Shown: one piece after another, positions 53,530-61,525 of the stretch
How the letters are laid out: the number at the start of each line of letters is the position of its first letter
Numbering within the stretch: position 1 is the stretch's first letter
NCBI GenBank assembly: GCA_045598105.1
Contig: JAZLLK010000052.1
Span: 1-63,261, forward strand
From: UBA1205 sp045598105
GTDB lineage: Bacteria; Bacteroidota; Bacteroidia; Bacteroidales; WCHB1-69
DNA length: 63,261 bases
Reading direction: 5' to 3'
Made by a program: the position numbers and the translations under genes
Notes under the pieces: model-generated
The model's input: only the letters and a program-made list of their open reading frames with translations
Databases searched by the model: none
What the model was told of the DNA's origin: nothing

Positions 53530-54219
53530 TTATTTTACTTCTTCTACCTTACAATTAGTATTAGTATTCATACTATTTATTTTCTTCTGCATTTCGGCAT
53601 TCGGTTTTTTTATTTCCACATCGCATTTATAGACGGCTTGGCTCTGCTGACACTTATGAGCATCACCTTGTTCCTGACACTTGTGGGCATCACCCTGTCC
53701 CAGACACTTGTGAGCACCACCTTGTCCCTGACACTTGTGAGCATCACCTTGTCCCTGACACTTGTGAGCATCACCTTGTCCCTGACACTTATGGGCATCA
53801 CCTTGTCCCTGACACTTGTGAGCATCACCTTGTCCCTGACACTTATGAGCATCACCTTGTCCCTGACACTTATGGGCATCACCTTGTCCCTGACACTTGT
53901 GAGCATCACCTTGTCCCTGACACTTGTGAGCATCACCTTGTCCCTGACACTTGTGGGCATCACCTTGTCCCTGACACTTGTGGGCATCACCTTGTCCCTG
54001 ACACTTGTGGGCATCACCCTGACACTGGTGTGCAGCAGTTGCGGTTACGGCCTTGGGACATTCCTTAGTAGCTGAAGCGGCACAGGGTGTAGTATTTTTA
54101 CATTGCGATGCTGCAGGGCATTTTTCCTTTTTCACGGTGGCTTGGGTGCTTACATTTTGTGCATTCAGTGCACCGGCTAAACCCACCAGCACTATCATAC
54201 TCAATAACTTTTTCATCAT
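53530..54219 (-). CDS. Secreted Cys/His tandem-repeat protein, possible metal binder
   Basis: A 229-residue protein with a signal peptide (cleavage after LNAQ, residue 21). A cysteine-rich segment (KCPAASQCKNTTPC, KECPK) is followed by 14 near-identical 9-residue units of the type GDAHKCQGQ, plus a degenerate AHQC at the start and YKC at the end. Each unit pairs one His with one Cys two residues later. The short tail (MQKKINSMNTNTNCKVEEV) is charged. The regular Cys/His spacing suggests binding of zinc, copper or another soft metal in the periplasm or on the surface; this is inference. It lies between psd and the coiled-coil gene. Confidence 0.75.
   Translation of the reverse strand: MMKKLLSMIVLVGLAGALNAQNVSTQATVKKEKCPAASQCKNTTPCAASATKECPKAVTATAAHQCQGDAHKCQGQGDAHKCQGQGDAHKCQGQGDAHKCQGQGDAHKCQGQGDAHKCQGQGDAHKCQGQGDAHKCQGQGDAHKCQGQGDAHKCQGQGDAHKCQGQGGAHKCLGQGDAHKCQEQGDAHKCQQSQAVYKCDVEIKKPNAEMQKKINSMNTNTNCKVEEVK
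53650..54034 (-). repeat. 27-bp tandem repeat inside the Cys/His repeat gene, about 14 units
   Basis: Each unit encodes nine residues (GDAHKCQGQ type) and differs from its neighbours mainly in one or two third positions (cacttgtgagc, cacttatgagc, cacttgtgggc). One unit has GGAHKC, one LGQ and one QEQ, all near the 3' end of the gene. High DNA identity means copy number can change by slippage without breaking the frame. Confidence 0.9.
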
Positions 54220-54260
54220 TTTACTTTATTTTTGGTTATATATTTGTTTATTATTTTTTG

Positions 54261-54920
54261 CTATTCAAAATAGGCCAATATTGTTTCTTTAGCCTTTACT
54301 TTATCATTCAGGCTTACGTTCAGCTTGGCATTCATAGGCAGCAATACATCCACACGGGAGCCGAACTTAATAATACCCAGCTCTTGGCCCTGTTCCACAT
54401 TGTCACCTACTTCTGCTATGGTGATAATACGACGAGCCATGGCACCGGCTATTTGCTTTACCATTATGCCTCGCTGTTTACTATCAACAATAACCGTGCA
54501 AGAGTGCTCATTCAGCTCAGAAGATTTTGGATGCCAGGCTACCATTTTGTCCCCGGGATAATAATCGGTAGCGGTTACCGTACCCGAAATAGGGTGAAAA
54601 TTCACATGCACATTCATTATAGACATGAATATAGACACCTGTATGCGTTTTTCATGAAAATACTTATCATCATATACTTCTTCTATTACCACCACCTTGC
54701 CATCGGCAGGGGAGAATATGGCATTTTCGTCTTCATTAAGCCATCGGAATGGAAAACGGAAAAAGCGGACAATAAGATAAAACAACAAAAAGCCCAATGT
54801 TACCGAAACTATATTGGACCATAAGTTGTGCGGTAATAAATTCATAATTACCAATTCCAATATACATAACACTATAAAGGAAAACAATATAATTTTATAA
54901 CCCTCTTTATGTATTTTCAT
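54261..54920 (-). CDS. psd: Phosphatidylserine decarboxylase, short form
   Basis: Psd makes phosphatidylethanolamine from phosphatidylserine. The 219-residue protein is of the short archaeal/Bacteroidota type, with two N-terminal hydrophobic helices and the catalytic core. ENAIFSPADGKVVVIEEV, SIFMSIMNVHVNFHPISG (family-specific) and IIKFGSRVDVLLP with the GS self-cleavage site near residue 187 that forms the pyruvoyl group. It lies 8 bp downstream of cdsA, the preceding step of phospholipid synthesis. Confidence 0.92.
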   Translation of the reverse strand: MKIHKEGYKIILFSFIVLCILELVIMNLLPHNLWSNIVSVTLGFLLFYLIVRFFRFPFRWLNEDENAIFSPADGKVVVIEEVYDDKYFHEKRIQVSIFMSIMNVHVNFHPISGTVTATDYYPGDKMVAWHPKSSELNEHSCTVIVDSKQRGIMVKQIAGAMARRIITIAEVGDNVEQGQELGIIKFGSRVDVLLPMNAKLNVSLNDKVKAKETILAYFE

Positions 54921-54928
54921 TTTATAAC

Positions 54929-55750
54929 TTATTTTAACACTATCATTAAATACAACATAACAAACGGCACTGCTACCAAGGTAGAATCAAATCGATCTAA
55001 TATACCGCCGTGCCCGGGCAGTATATTACCCGAATCTTTTACATTAAGGTTACGCTTAAGCAATGATTCCAGCAGGTCACCCATGGTTCCGAATATCATA
55101 ATTACCAATGCCATACCTGCCGACTGCCATGCCGTGAGCGTATATTGTGGCAATATATACGGCAATACCCATGCCATAGCTATGGTAAGCACGGCCGAGC
55201 CCATACTGCCTTCCCATGATTTACCCGGGGATATACGTTCGCATAATTTATGTTTACCCATAAGGCTGCCTACACAGTAGGCAAAAGTATCGGAAAGCCA
55301 TATAAGTATGAACATAGCCATAAGTGTTATATTACCATAATTCACAGCCACTATATTCACCAATGACATGGGAATAACTATCCATACCACACCTGTTACC
55401 GAGTATGCGGCTGTTTCTATAGGTAAATACTGCTTGCGGAAAAGTTCCAAAAGCATAAGTGTGCTTATGGCGACCCATAGTACCGGCATTACACCTGCCG
55501 GCCATAATTGGGCAATGTACATATACGCCAACCAAAAATAGCAGAACACCGATACGACATAAAACCACACGGATATATGCACGCCCTTGGCATCCAATAA
55601 TTTTACATATTCATATATGCCCATGCAGGCAAATATAAGAAATACATTCAGTAGCACTGTACCGCCGAGCAATACCGCGGCTGTTACCAAAGCCACAAAA
55701 GCCAATCCGGAACAGGTACGTATAAGTAAATTTTTCATACTATTCTTCAT
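54929..55750 (-). CDS. cdsA: Phosphatidate cytidylyltransferase
   Basis: CdsA makes CDP-diacylglycerol from phosphatidate and CTP. The 273-residue membrane protein has about eight hydrophobic helices and the family signature near its C-terminus: GKHKLCERISPGKSWEGSMG (around 164-183) and GDLLESLLKRNLNVKDSGN, ending in LPGHGGILDRFDS. It overlaps the end of ftsH by 11 bp and is followed by psd, a phospholipid pair. Confidence 0.94.
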   Translation of the reverse strand: MKNSMKNLLIRTCSGLAFVALVTAAVLLGGTVLLNVFLIFACMGIYEYVKLLDAKGVHISVWFYVVSVFCYFWLAYMYIAQLWPAGVMPVLWVAISTLMLLELFRKQYLPIETAAYSVTGVVWIVIPMSLVNIVAVNYGNITLMAMFILIWLSDTFAYCVGSLMGKHKLCERISPGKSWEGSMGSAVLTIAMAWVLPYILPQYTLTAWQSAGMALVIMIFGTMGDLLESLLKRNLNVKDSGNILPGHGGILDRFDSTLVAVPFVMLYLMIVLK

Positions 55751-57953
55751 GATTAGCAGGGGTTATGGTATTATTGTCTGCCACATCTTCGGCAGTGCGG
55801 GTTTCATTCCACATGCTATTGGTGTCAACATGGTTATTTTCGGCATTTTCATTATTTTCGGTGGCATTTTCGGTATCAGGTGTTGCCTCCGGCTCGGCAG
55901 AGGCCTGATTTTCACTTGCCTTAGCACGCGGTTCTTCCTCAAAAGGACGGGGACCGAATATTTCTTCCATATTTTCACGGAATATCACCTCTTTATCCAG
56001 CAGCAATTCGGCCAAGGCGGTAAGTTGCTCCTTATGGGCCATAAGTATTTCTTTGGCTCTTCCGTATGCCTCGTCTATAAGCATACGCACCTGTTCATCT
56101 ATAGTTTCGGCGGTACGCTCGCTATAAGGACGGTTAAAAGCATATTCACTTTGACCGGTAGAATCATAATAACTAAGATTACCCACCTTATCGTTGAGCC
56201 CGTAATACACCACCATGGCATAGGCCTGCTTGGTAACCCGCTCCAAATCATTGAGGGCACCGGTAGATACCTTACCGAACACCACTTCCTCGGCGGCGCG
56301 GCCGCCTAAAGTGGCAGACATTTCGTCTAAAAGCTGCTCCTTATTGGTTATTTGCCTTTCTTCAGGTAAATACCATGCAGCACCTAAGGACTTGCCTCTG
56401 GGCACTATGGTTACCTTTACCAATGGTGCGGCATAGCGCAGCATCCAACTTACCGTAGCATGACCGGCCTCATGAAAAGCTATCACCTTCTTTTCACTTT
56501 GGGATATTAAGCGGCTACGCTTTTCCAAGCCACCTATAATACGGTCTATGGCATCTAAAAAATCCTGCTTTTGCACCTCGGTTTTATTCTTACGGGCTGC
56601 CACCAAAGCCGCCTCATTACATACATTGGCTATATCGGCACCTGAAAAACCGGGTGTTTGCTTGGCAAAAAATTCCAAATCCACATCACTGCCTAACTTA
56701 AGCGGACGTACATGCACCCCAAATATATCCTTACGCTCTTCCAAATCGGGCAATTCCACATGTATTTGACGGTCAAACCTTCCCGCCCTGAGCAATGCCC
56801 TATCCAATATATCAGCCCTATTGGTAGCGGCTAATATGATTACACCGGCATTGGTGGAAAAACCATCCATTTCAGTAAGCAACTGATTTAAAGTATTTTC
56901 ACGTTCATCATTAGAACCCGTGAAGGCATTTTTGCCTCTGGCTCTGCCGATAGCGTCTATTTCATCTATGAATACTATACATGGAGCTTTCTCTTTAGCC
57001 GTTTTGAACAAATCACGCACCCTGGAAGCACCCACACCTACAAACATTTCCACAAAATCGGAACCCGATAGAGAAAAGAAAGGCACCTGTGCCTCGCCGG
57101 CTACAGCTTTGGCCAATAGAGTTTTACCCGTGCCCGGAGGACCTACCAACAAGGCACCCTTAGGTATTTTACCACCTAAAGAAGTGTATTTTTTAGGATT
57201 TTTTAAAAAATCAACTATTTCCACTACCTCATCTTTGGCACCTTCCATACCGGCCACATCCTTAAAAGTGATGTTCACCTGCGTATCTTTATCATACATG
57301 GTAGCCTGCGACTTGCCTATATTAAACATATTGCTGCCGCCACCGGCACCCCTGCCGCCCATAGAACGGCTTATCATAATCCACATGAGTATCATTAAAG
57401 CTATGAATACAAAAAAGGAAATACCTTCCCAACTCATAGGCTTGGTGTTATCACTTAATATAACCACATGCTCATAGTTCTGCTCTATGATACGGGCTTC
57501 TTCCTCGGTTTTATTATAAGTAAGCTCCTCTATGGCCTTGGCTTCCGCCTCTTTTACCGATTCATTAAATGTGGCAACATCGGCTATATCCATGTAGAAA
57601 TGAGGACCGTTCTTACTCATTTCAAATGCTTTTTTATAAGTGGAGTCATTATTAATATGCTTGGGATTAAGGTATATATCGGCTATATCCTTGTGCTTTT
57701 TAATTACTATTTTGGCTACGTCTCCATTGGATATCATTTTTTCCAAACGAACATTGTCAATAGCCGTACTACCTTCGTTCCAGCCAAACAGACTAATTCC
57801 CAACAATGCTACGGCTATAATGACATATATCCACATCATTTTGGAATACATACCTTTTTTATTATTGTTCTTTTTGCCCTGCATGTGGGGCTTACGCTCA
57901 AAAGGGTTGCCTTCCTGCCTATCGGTACCCTGTGTATTGTTTTCTTCTGCCAT
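55740..57953 (-). CDS. ftsH: ATP-dependent zinc metalloprotease FtsH
   Basis: FtsH is a hexameric membrane AAA protease for quality control. The 737-residue protein has an N-terminal hydrophobic helix (MMWIYVIIAVALLGISLFGW), a periplasmic part, a second helix near 185, Walker A GPPGTGKT (near 269), Walker B VFIDEIDAIG, the second region of homology ATNRADILDRALLRAGRFD, and the zinc motif HEAGH near 493. The C-terminus is a long acidic, asparagine-rich tail (ENNENAENNHVD). It lies 46 bp downstream of rsfS. Confidence 0.96.
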   Translation of the reverse strand: MAEENNTQGTDRQEGNPFERKPHMQGKKNNNKKGMYSKMMWIYVIIAVALLGISLFGWNEGSTAIDNVRLEKMISNGDVAKIVIKKHKDIADIYLNPKHINNDSTYKKAFEMSKNGPHFYMDIADVATFNESVKEAEAKAIEELTYNKTEEEARIIEQNYEHVVILSDNTKPMSWEGISFFVFIALMILMWIMISRSMGGRGAGGGSNMFNIGKSQATMYDKDTQVNITFKDVAGMEGAKDEVVEIVDFLKNPKKYTSLGGKIPKGALLVGPPGTGKTLLAKAVAGEAQVPFFSLSGSDFVEMFVGVGASRVRDLFKTAKEKAPCIVFIDEIDAIGRARGKNAFTGSNDERENTLNQLLTEMDGFSTNAGVIILAATNRADILDRALLRAGRFDRQIHVELPDLEERKDIFGVHVRPLKLGSDVDLEFFAKQTPGFSGADIANVCNEAALVAARKNKTEVQKQDFLDAIDRIIGGLEKRSRLISQSEKKVIAFHEAGHATVSWMLRYAAPLVKVTIVPRGKSLGAAWYLPEERQITNKEQLLDEMSATLGGRAAEEVVFGKVSTGALNDLERVTKQAYAMVVYYGLNDKVGNLSYYDSTGQSEYAFNRPYSERTAETIDEQVRMLIDEAYGRAKEILMAHKEQLTALAELLLDKEVIFRENMEEIFGPRPFEEEPRAKASENQASAEPEATPDTENATENNENAENNHVDTNSMWNETRTAEDVADNNTITPANHEE

Positions 57954-57999
57954 TAATAATATATTTTCTGTTTTTTAAAAAAAATAACAATAAATACCT

Positions 58000-58380
58000 T
58001 TACATGTCCTCATATTCCTTTTTGGCCGCATCGGCCCACAACTTATCCAAGGCATAAAACTCACGCACGTTCTCTAAAAATATATGCACCACTATGTCAA
58101 AATAATCCAGCAATATCCACTGGGCATTGGTAACGCCTTCTATGCTGCGAGGCATAATGCCGGTGGCATCTTTTACCTTATGGTACACATTATCGGCCAA
58201 GGCTTCGGCATGAGTATTGGAAGTGGCGGTACATATTATGAACTTATCAAACAAGGTAACGCCTATGGCACTCATATCCATTTCAACTAAACTTTTAGCC
58301 TTTTTATCCTGCAAAGCATCTATAATACAGGCGGATATATCTGCATTGGGCACGTGCATATTCTTTGGTGTATTCGTCAT
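58000..58380 (-). CDS. rsfS: Ribosomal silencing factor
   Basis: RsfS binds ribosomal protein uL14 and blocks subunit joining under starvation. From the ATG at 58380 the protein has 126 residues. It shows the family stretches IIDALQDKKAKSLVEMDMS, DKFIICTATSNTHAEALADN and AQWILLDYFDIVVHIFLENVREFYALDKLW (given as AQWILLDYFDIVVH and VREFYALDKLW). A longer frame from 58443 exists, but the promoter at 58415-58422 lies inside it, so the inner start is preferred. It precedes ftsH. Confidence 0.93.
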   Translation of the reverse strand: MTNTPKNMHVPNADISACIIDALQDKKAKSLVEMDMSAIGVTLFDKFIICTATSNTHAEALADNVYHKVKDATGIMPRSIEGVTNAQWILLDYFDIVVHIFLENVREFYALDKLWADAAKKEYEDM

Positions 58381-58414
58381 ATAACTTCTATTAGTACTTA
58401 TATTAAATAAACTG

Positions 58415-58422
58415 CAAAGATA
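58415..58422 (-). promoter_or_regulatory. -7 promoter element of rsfS-ftsH-cdsA-psd
   Basis: TATCTTTG on the minus strand lies 34 bp before the rsfS ATG at 58380. It decides the start choice and probably serves the whole series down to 52857. Confidence 0.6.
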
Positions 58423-58599
58423 GCATTTTTTGCGTTTACACATATAATATTAAGCAAAAAAAACTTCCCTATGCCCCATAAAGCATCCTTCCGTATACGA
58501 TAGGGAACACCACAAACACCGCCAATATGAACGTAAAACGCTATTCTACGGTAACTTTACACCTTTTACAGCTACACCTGTAATATATAAATGCAGCGG

Positions 58600-58694
58600 G
58601 TAAGGATACTACACTATACACGGTTTTGCTTTAGATAGAGTTTATGATAATTACCACGGGAACGCGTAAGGATACTACACTATACACGGTTTTG
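58600..58694. repeat. Pair of identical 29-bp direct repeats, 37 bp apart
   Basis: The copies are at 58600-58628 and 58666-58694, beginning GTAAGGATACTACAC and ending ATACACGGTTTTG. Identity stops exactly at both ends. The 66-bp period and the 29/37 split equal the geometry of the CRISPR array 3 kb away, although the sequence is different. No gene lies in 58444-59304. Confidence 0.7.
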
Positions 58695-58903
58695 GTTGTT
58701 TTGTCGTTTTTTTTCACTCCTTCCATACCATTAACGAAAAAAAACGGGGTATAGCATTGTTGCAAATCGTCATATATATAAACAATTATAATTAAATATG
58801 TTACAATAAAATTTTGTCAAATAGTGTCAAAAAAAAATAATATTATAAAAATCAACTATTTTAATAGTAAATTCATGGTTTAATCTAATAACCAAAGGAA
58901 TAT

Positions 58904-59155
58904 CGCACACGTTTTTTTCTCGTGTGTTACTTGTAAAAATAATTGATATTCAATGGTAATAGGAGCACAGAAATGGTTTTCCAGCCCTTTAGGGCGTGTT
59001 TTCTAGGGACGAAGGACCTGATTCAAAAAATAAAGCGGGCAAATGCTGAATTTTGTTGCAACCTGCGGTTGTAAGAAAAAGTCTTCGTTGGGCTCCTATA
59101 TTGCGGTAAGCGACAGCAACCCGTCCCGTGTTTTTCTTTTTATTTAAATTTCTGC
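58904..59155 (+). ncRNA. Candidate structured RNA, family unknown
   Basis: Several helices can be drawn in this gene-free stretch. They are CACACG/CGTGTG (58906-58926), GCCC/GGGC (58984-58995), and a long-range stem made of TAGG/CCTA, ACGAA/TTCGT and GAC/GTC (59004-59017 with 59081-59098). The stem encloses a hairpin TTGCAACC-TGC-GGTTGTAA (59056-59074). A T-rich tail (TTTTTCTTTTT) follows at 59130-59141. The strand is uncertain and no promoter motif is evident. It matches no RNA family that I know, and coding potential looks poor. Confidence 0.35.
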
Positions 59156-59249
59156 TACACCATTATAAGGCGATAATCCTATGGGTACAGCGTATGCGAC
59201 AAACACATTTTCAGTTCCCCCTATACTCATATATAAGTAAAAAAAATGC

Positions 59250-59257
59250 TACATTTG
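59250..59257 (+). promoter_or_regulatory. -7 promoter element of the 175-residue protein gene
   Basis: TACATTTG lies 47 bp before the ATG at 59305 and inside a longer possible frame from 59128, so it favours the inner start. Confidence 0.5.
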
Positions 59258-59304
59258 CACCTGTTGTTACGACTATACATAGCCGTTATAAATATTTTAC
59301 ATTC

Positions 59305-59832
59305 ATGAGTATAGAAGATAAAATACAGAACTGTTTGCATCAATATTTACTGGAAAAGCACGAAACCTGCACTCCACTGCCCCACACCCCCGACATAGAC
59401 GACCAATGGGAACAAATACTGAGTGCCTACTTGCCGGACGGCATACAGGAATTTAAGCACTATCCGCTGGTAAGCCTGGGCTGGATGATGTATATAGGCA
59501 TGGCCATGGCGGCCTTGTGGGAAAACGATTGGGCAAAATATTCCTCTATGGAAAACATATACACCTGCCTGCGAAACAAGGAAGGCTATGACCTTATAGA
59601 TGAATACATACGGCATTTTGTACTCAAGCTGTCAGAGCCGGATTTTTCCCGTACGGAAGCATTGGTACAAAACTGTGCCGATATTACCTACTCCATACTC
59701 ATGCATGAGAACATAGAACCCGGTACCAGAGAAGCCTACCTCGCTTACGAAGCCTGCCTGCACCAGCTATACCGCATGGGTGCCGCCGTACAGCTGCATC
59801 GCATGGGTTACAGCATGCAAACCATGGCGTAA
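59305..59832 (+). CDS. Conserved-looking soluble protein of unknown function
   Basis: From the ATG at 59305 the protein has 175 residues. It looks helical and soluble, with SIEDKIQNCLHQYLLEKHET at the start, a hydrophobic middle (LVSLGWMMYIGMAMAALW) and a C-terminal helix LAYEACLHQLYRMGAAVQLH. I do not recognise a family. The upstream part of the longer frame (59128-59304) lacks protein-like composition and holds the promoter. It is the only intact-looking gene between the 21-bp repeats. Confidence 0.6.
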   Translation: MSIEDKIQNCLHQYLLEKHETCTPLPHTPDIDDQWEQILSAYLPDGIQEFKHYPLVSLGWMMYIGMAMAALWENDWAKYSSMENIYTCLRNKEGYDLIDEYIRHFVLKLSEPDFSRTEALVQNCADITYSILMHENIEPGTREAYLAYEACLHQLYRMGAAVQLHRMGYSMQTMA

Positions 59833-59934
59833 ATACGTCTATACAGACACGATTTTTTACCAGAAAACATTCATACAAACAAATACTTGCATACACATAT
59901 ATTATATTTTTTTGTCATATAGTGTCAAAATTTA

Positions 59935-61065
59935 TTAAAAATTACAAATCTGTTTCTTCATCATTGCAGCTGCCCACAAGTGGGTGTATTCATGTACCGG
60001 TGTATTGGGATTTAAACCTCTTTCCGTAAGATATATTTCTCCATTTTGTGCGTACCCGTATATTAAACCTCCACTTGTTGATAATTTTTCTGCATTTGTT
60101 GATGTTTTTTCGTCATTTATTGGCGGATTCTCAAAATTTTGTATTACCTTTGCAGCAACATCAAACTCTTGATTATTTTGTGCGTCCGCAATGGGAGCGG
60201 AAATGCGTAAATAATCAAGAGTTTTGTTTTTGTTTGTGTAAAGCATTTTTTCTTTGTTAATCCAATCCAATACACCTTTTGCGTCTTTTCCATATACAGA
60301 ACTAACTATATTAAAGTCAATATCGTTATTTTTTCCTATTGAAATAGATACAAGAACATTTTTATTATCTATTTTTAATTCTGTTAAAACAGCATGGCTA
60401 TTTTCTATAGCACCTGAAAATATAGCAATAGGTTTGCTGATAGATTTTGGCAAATTTGTTAAATCTGATATTTGGAAACCGTGTTTTTTTGCTTTCTTTA
60501 TTATTTTGTTTCCATATAATTTTAGTTCTTTATTTTGAATGCCTGTAGATTGCAAAATATCATTTGGCATACCTAAACTTAAATACTTGCTGTCAGCGTT
60601 TTTTTCATTAATTGATAATAGTTCCTTATTAAACTTATCGTTTATGCTTTGAATGGAAAATTCTGTTTGCTCTCCATTGTTTTCATTAAAAACTTCTTCT
60701 GCCTGCTCATCGCTTACCACGTTTACGTTGATACCGGCACGCTTAAGCAACTCGTCATTCATGGCAAAGCCCTTAATCAGATACTCTTTCAGGACATTGG
60801 TAGCCCACATTCTGAACTGCACGCCTCGATAGGAATTTACCCGATAGCCTACGCTGATAATCATATCGAGATTGTAGAAAGCAATCTGTCTTTCCACATT
60901 CCTTTCACCTTCATTTTGAACTGTTGCAAAAAATGCAACAGTTGAACTTTCGTCAAGCTCTCCACATTCAAGTATGTTTTTGACGTGCATAGAAATGGGC
61001 GATTTATTGCGTTGGAATAGTTCCGCCATTTGGTCAAGTGTCAGCCATACGGTTTCATTTTGCAA
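59935..61065 (-). pseudogene. Chimeric remnant: RhuM N-domain, MuF-C-like domain and start of a zincin domain
   Basis: A 376-residue frame with a TTG start and an in-frame stop four codons upstream. Residues 1-105 match the middle of RhuM/KilA-N-type virulence proteins (ETVWLTLDQMAELFQRNKSP, then YNLDMIISVGYRVNSYRGVQFR, shown in parts), lacking the usual first 20-30 residues. Residues about 155-300 resemble the MuF-C domain of large phage/ICE polyvalent proteins (KYLSLGMPNDILQSTGI, LPKSISKPIAIFSGA). The end carries VHEYTHLW (HExxH at 358-362) and then stops, so the metallopeptidase domain is cut off. Both ends are missing, so it is probably a fusion of two broken mobile-element genes. Confidence 0.6.
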
Positions 61066-61173
61066 GGAGGCTTTTAGATAATTAACTCACATACAATTCA
61101 ATTGATTATACCGAAATGCGACAATCGGAAAGAAGTATTTAAGATTTCCTTTCCAAACTTTCATTCATTGCTT

Positions 61174-61440
61174 TTACATAGCAGAGATGTTAGTTGGCAC
61201 ACTTTTTGTGGTATCTTTTTTAGTGATATCACTCTTAGTGGTATGTGGAGAATTCCCGCTGGCTTGTTCAGTCCTGCCTTTATCGTCTGGCAAGAGCGTC
61301 ACTCCGTTTTTCTCGGCAGAAGAATTTCGACCTAATGCGGGTGTGGTCCATACCACTTTTTTATTTTTAGAGTAATCATCTCTAAAAATTCCTGCACTAT
61401 TTACATTCCAATAGTTACCATGTTTAAAAATTGCAAATAA
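61174..61440 (-). pseudogene. Open-frame remnant without a start codon
   Basis: On the minus strand a frame stays open for nearly 90 codons (LFAIFKHGNYWNVNSAGIFR, VVWTTPALGRNSS, then a polar tail rich in T, K and S) but has no ATG at its upstream end. The protein-like composition of its first half suggests the tail of a broken gene. No family recognised. The region 61066-61525 has no other coding candidate; it holds only the elements listed next to the array. Confidence 0.3.
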
Positions 61441-61474
61441 ATTTAATTCTTATTGTGAATTGCTTAAAATTTTG

Positions 61475-61482
61475 TATCTTTG
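61475..61482 (+). promoter_or_regulatory. -7 promoter-like element pointing into the CRISPR array
   Basis: TATCTTTG, with TTG 19 bp upstream (61453-61455), points rightward 43 bp before the first repeat. It opposes the minus-strand transcription direction inferred for the array. Confidence 0.45.
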
Positions 61483-61499
61483 CACATCAGAAACAACAC

Positions 61500-61525
61500 A
61501 AAAAAAGGGGGAGCATTGCCCCCCC
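61500..61525 (-). terminator. Intrinsic terminator at the left edge of the CRISPR array
   Basis: Read on the minus strand, GGGGGGG-CAATGCT-CCCCC is followed directly by seven T (61506-61500). It abuts the first repeat at 61526 and would end a transcript leaving the array leftward. Confidence 0.75.

Larger units (their letters stand above)
58812..59930. repeat. Near-identical 21-bp direct repeats bounding a 1.1-kb block
   Basis: The copies at 58812-58832 and 59910-59930 begin TTTTGTCA and end ATAGTGTCAAAA, with one mismatch (A or T at the ninth base). Each contains TGTCA twice at a 10-bp step. The block between holds the candidate structured RNA and the 175-residue protein gene. Confidence 0.6.

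Noticed and set aside
53610..54075. Long open frames in two other frames over the Cys/His repeat gene
   Set aside because: A 27-bp repeat keeps any stop-free frame open. Only the frame used has a signal peptide and a non-repeat start and end.
58975..59120. Integron attC site or known RNA (6S, RNase P, tmRNA, SRP RNA)
   Set aside because: GTTGGGC fits one attC core, but no matching inverse core was found. The conserved parts of RNase P, tmRNA and SRP RNA are missing; 6S RNA cannot be excluded by eye.
59128..59304. N-terminal extension of the 175-residue protein, and of rsfS at 58381-58443
   Set aside because: In both cases a TAnnTTTG promoter element lies within the extension, so translation must start downstream.
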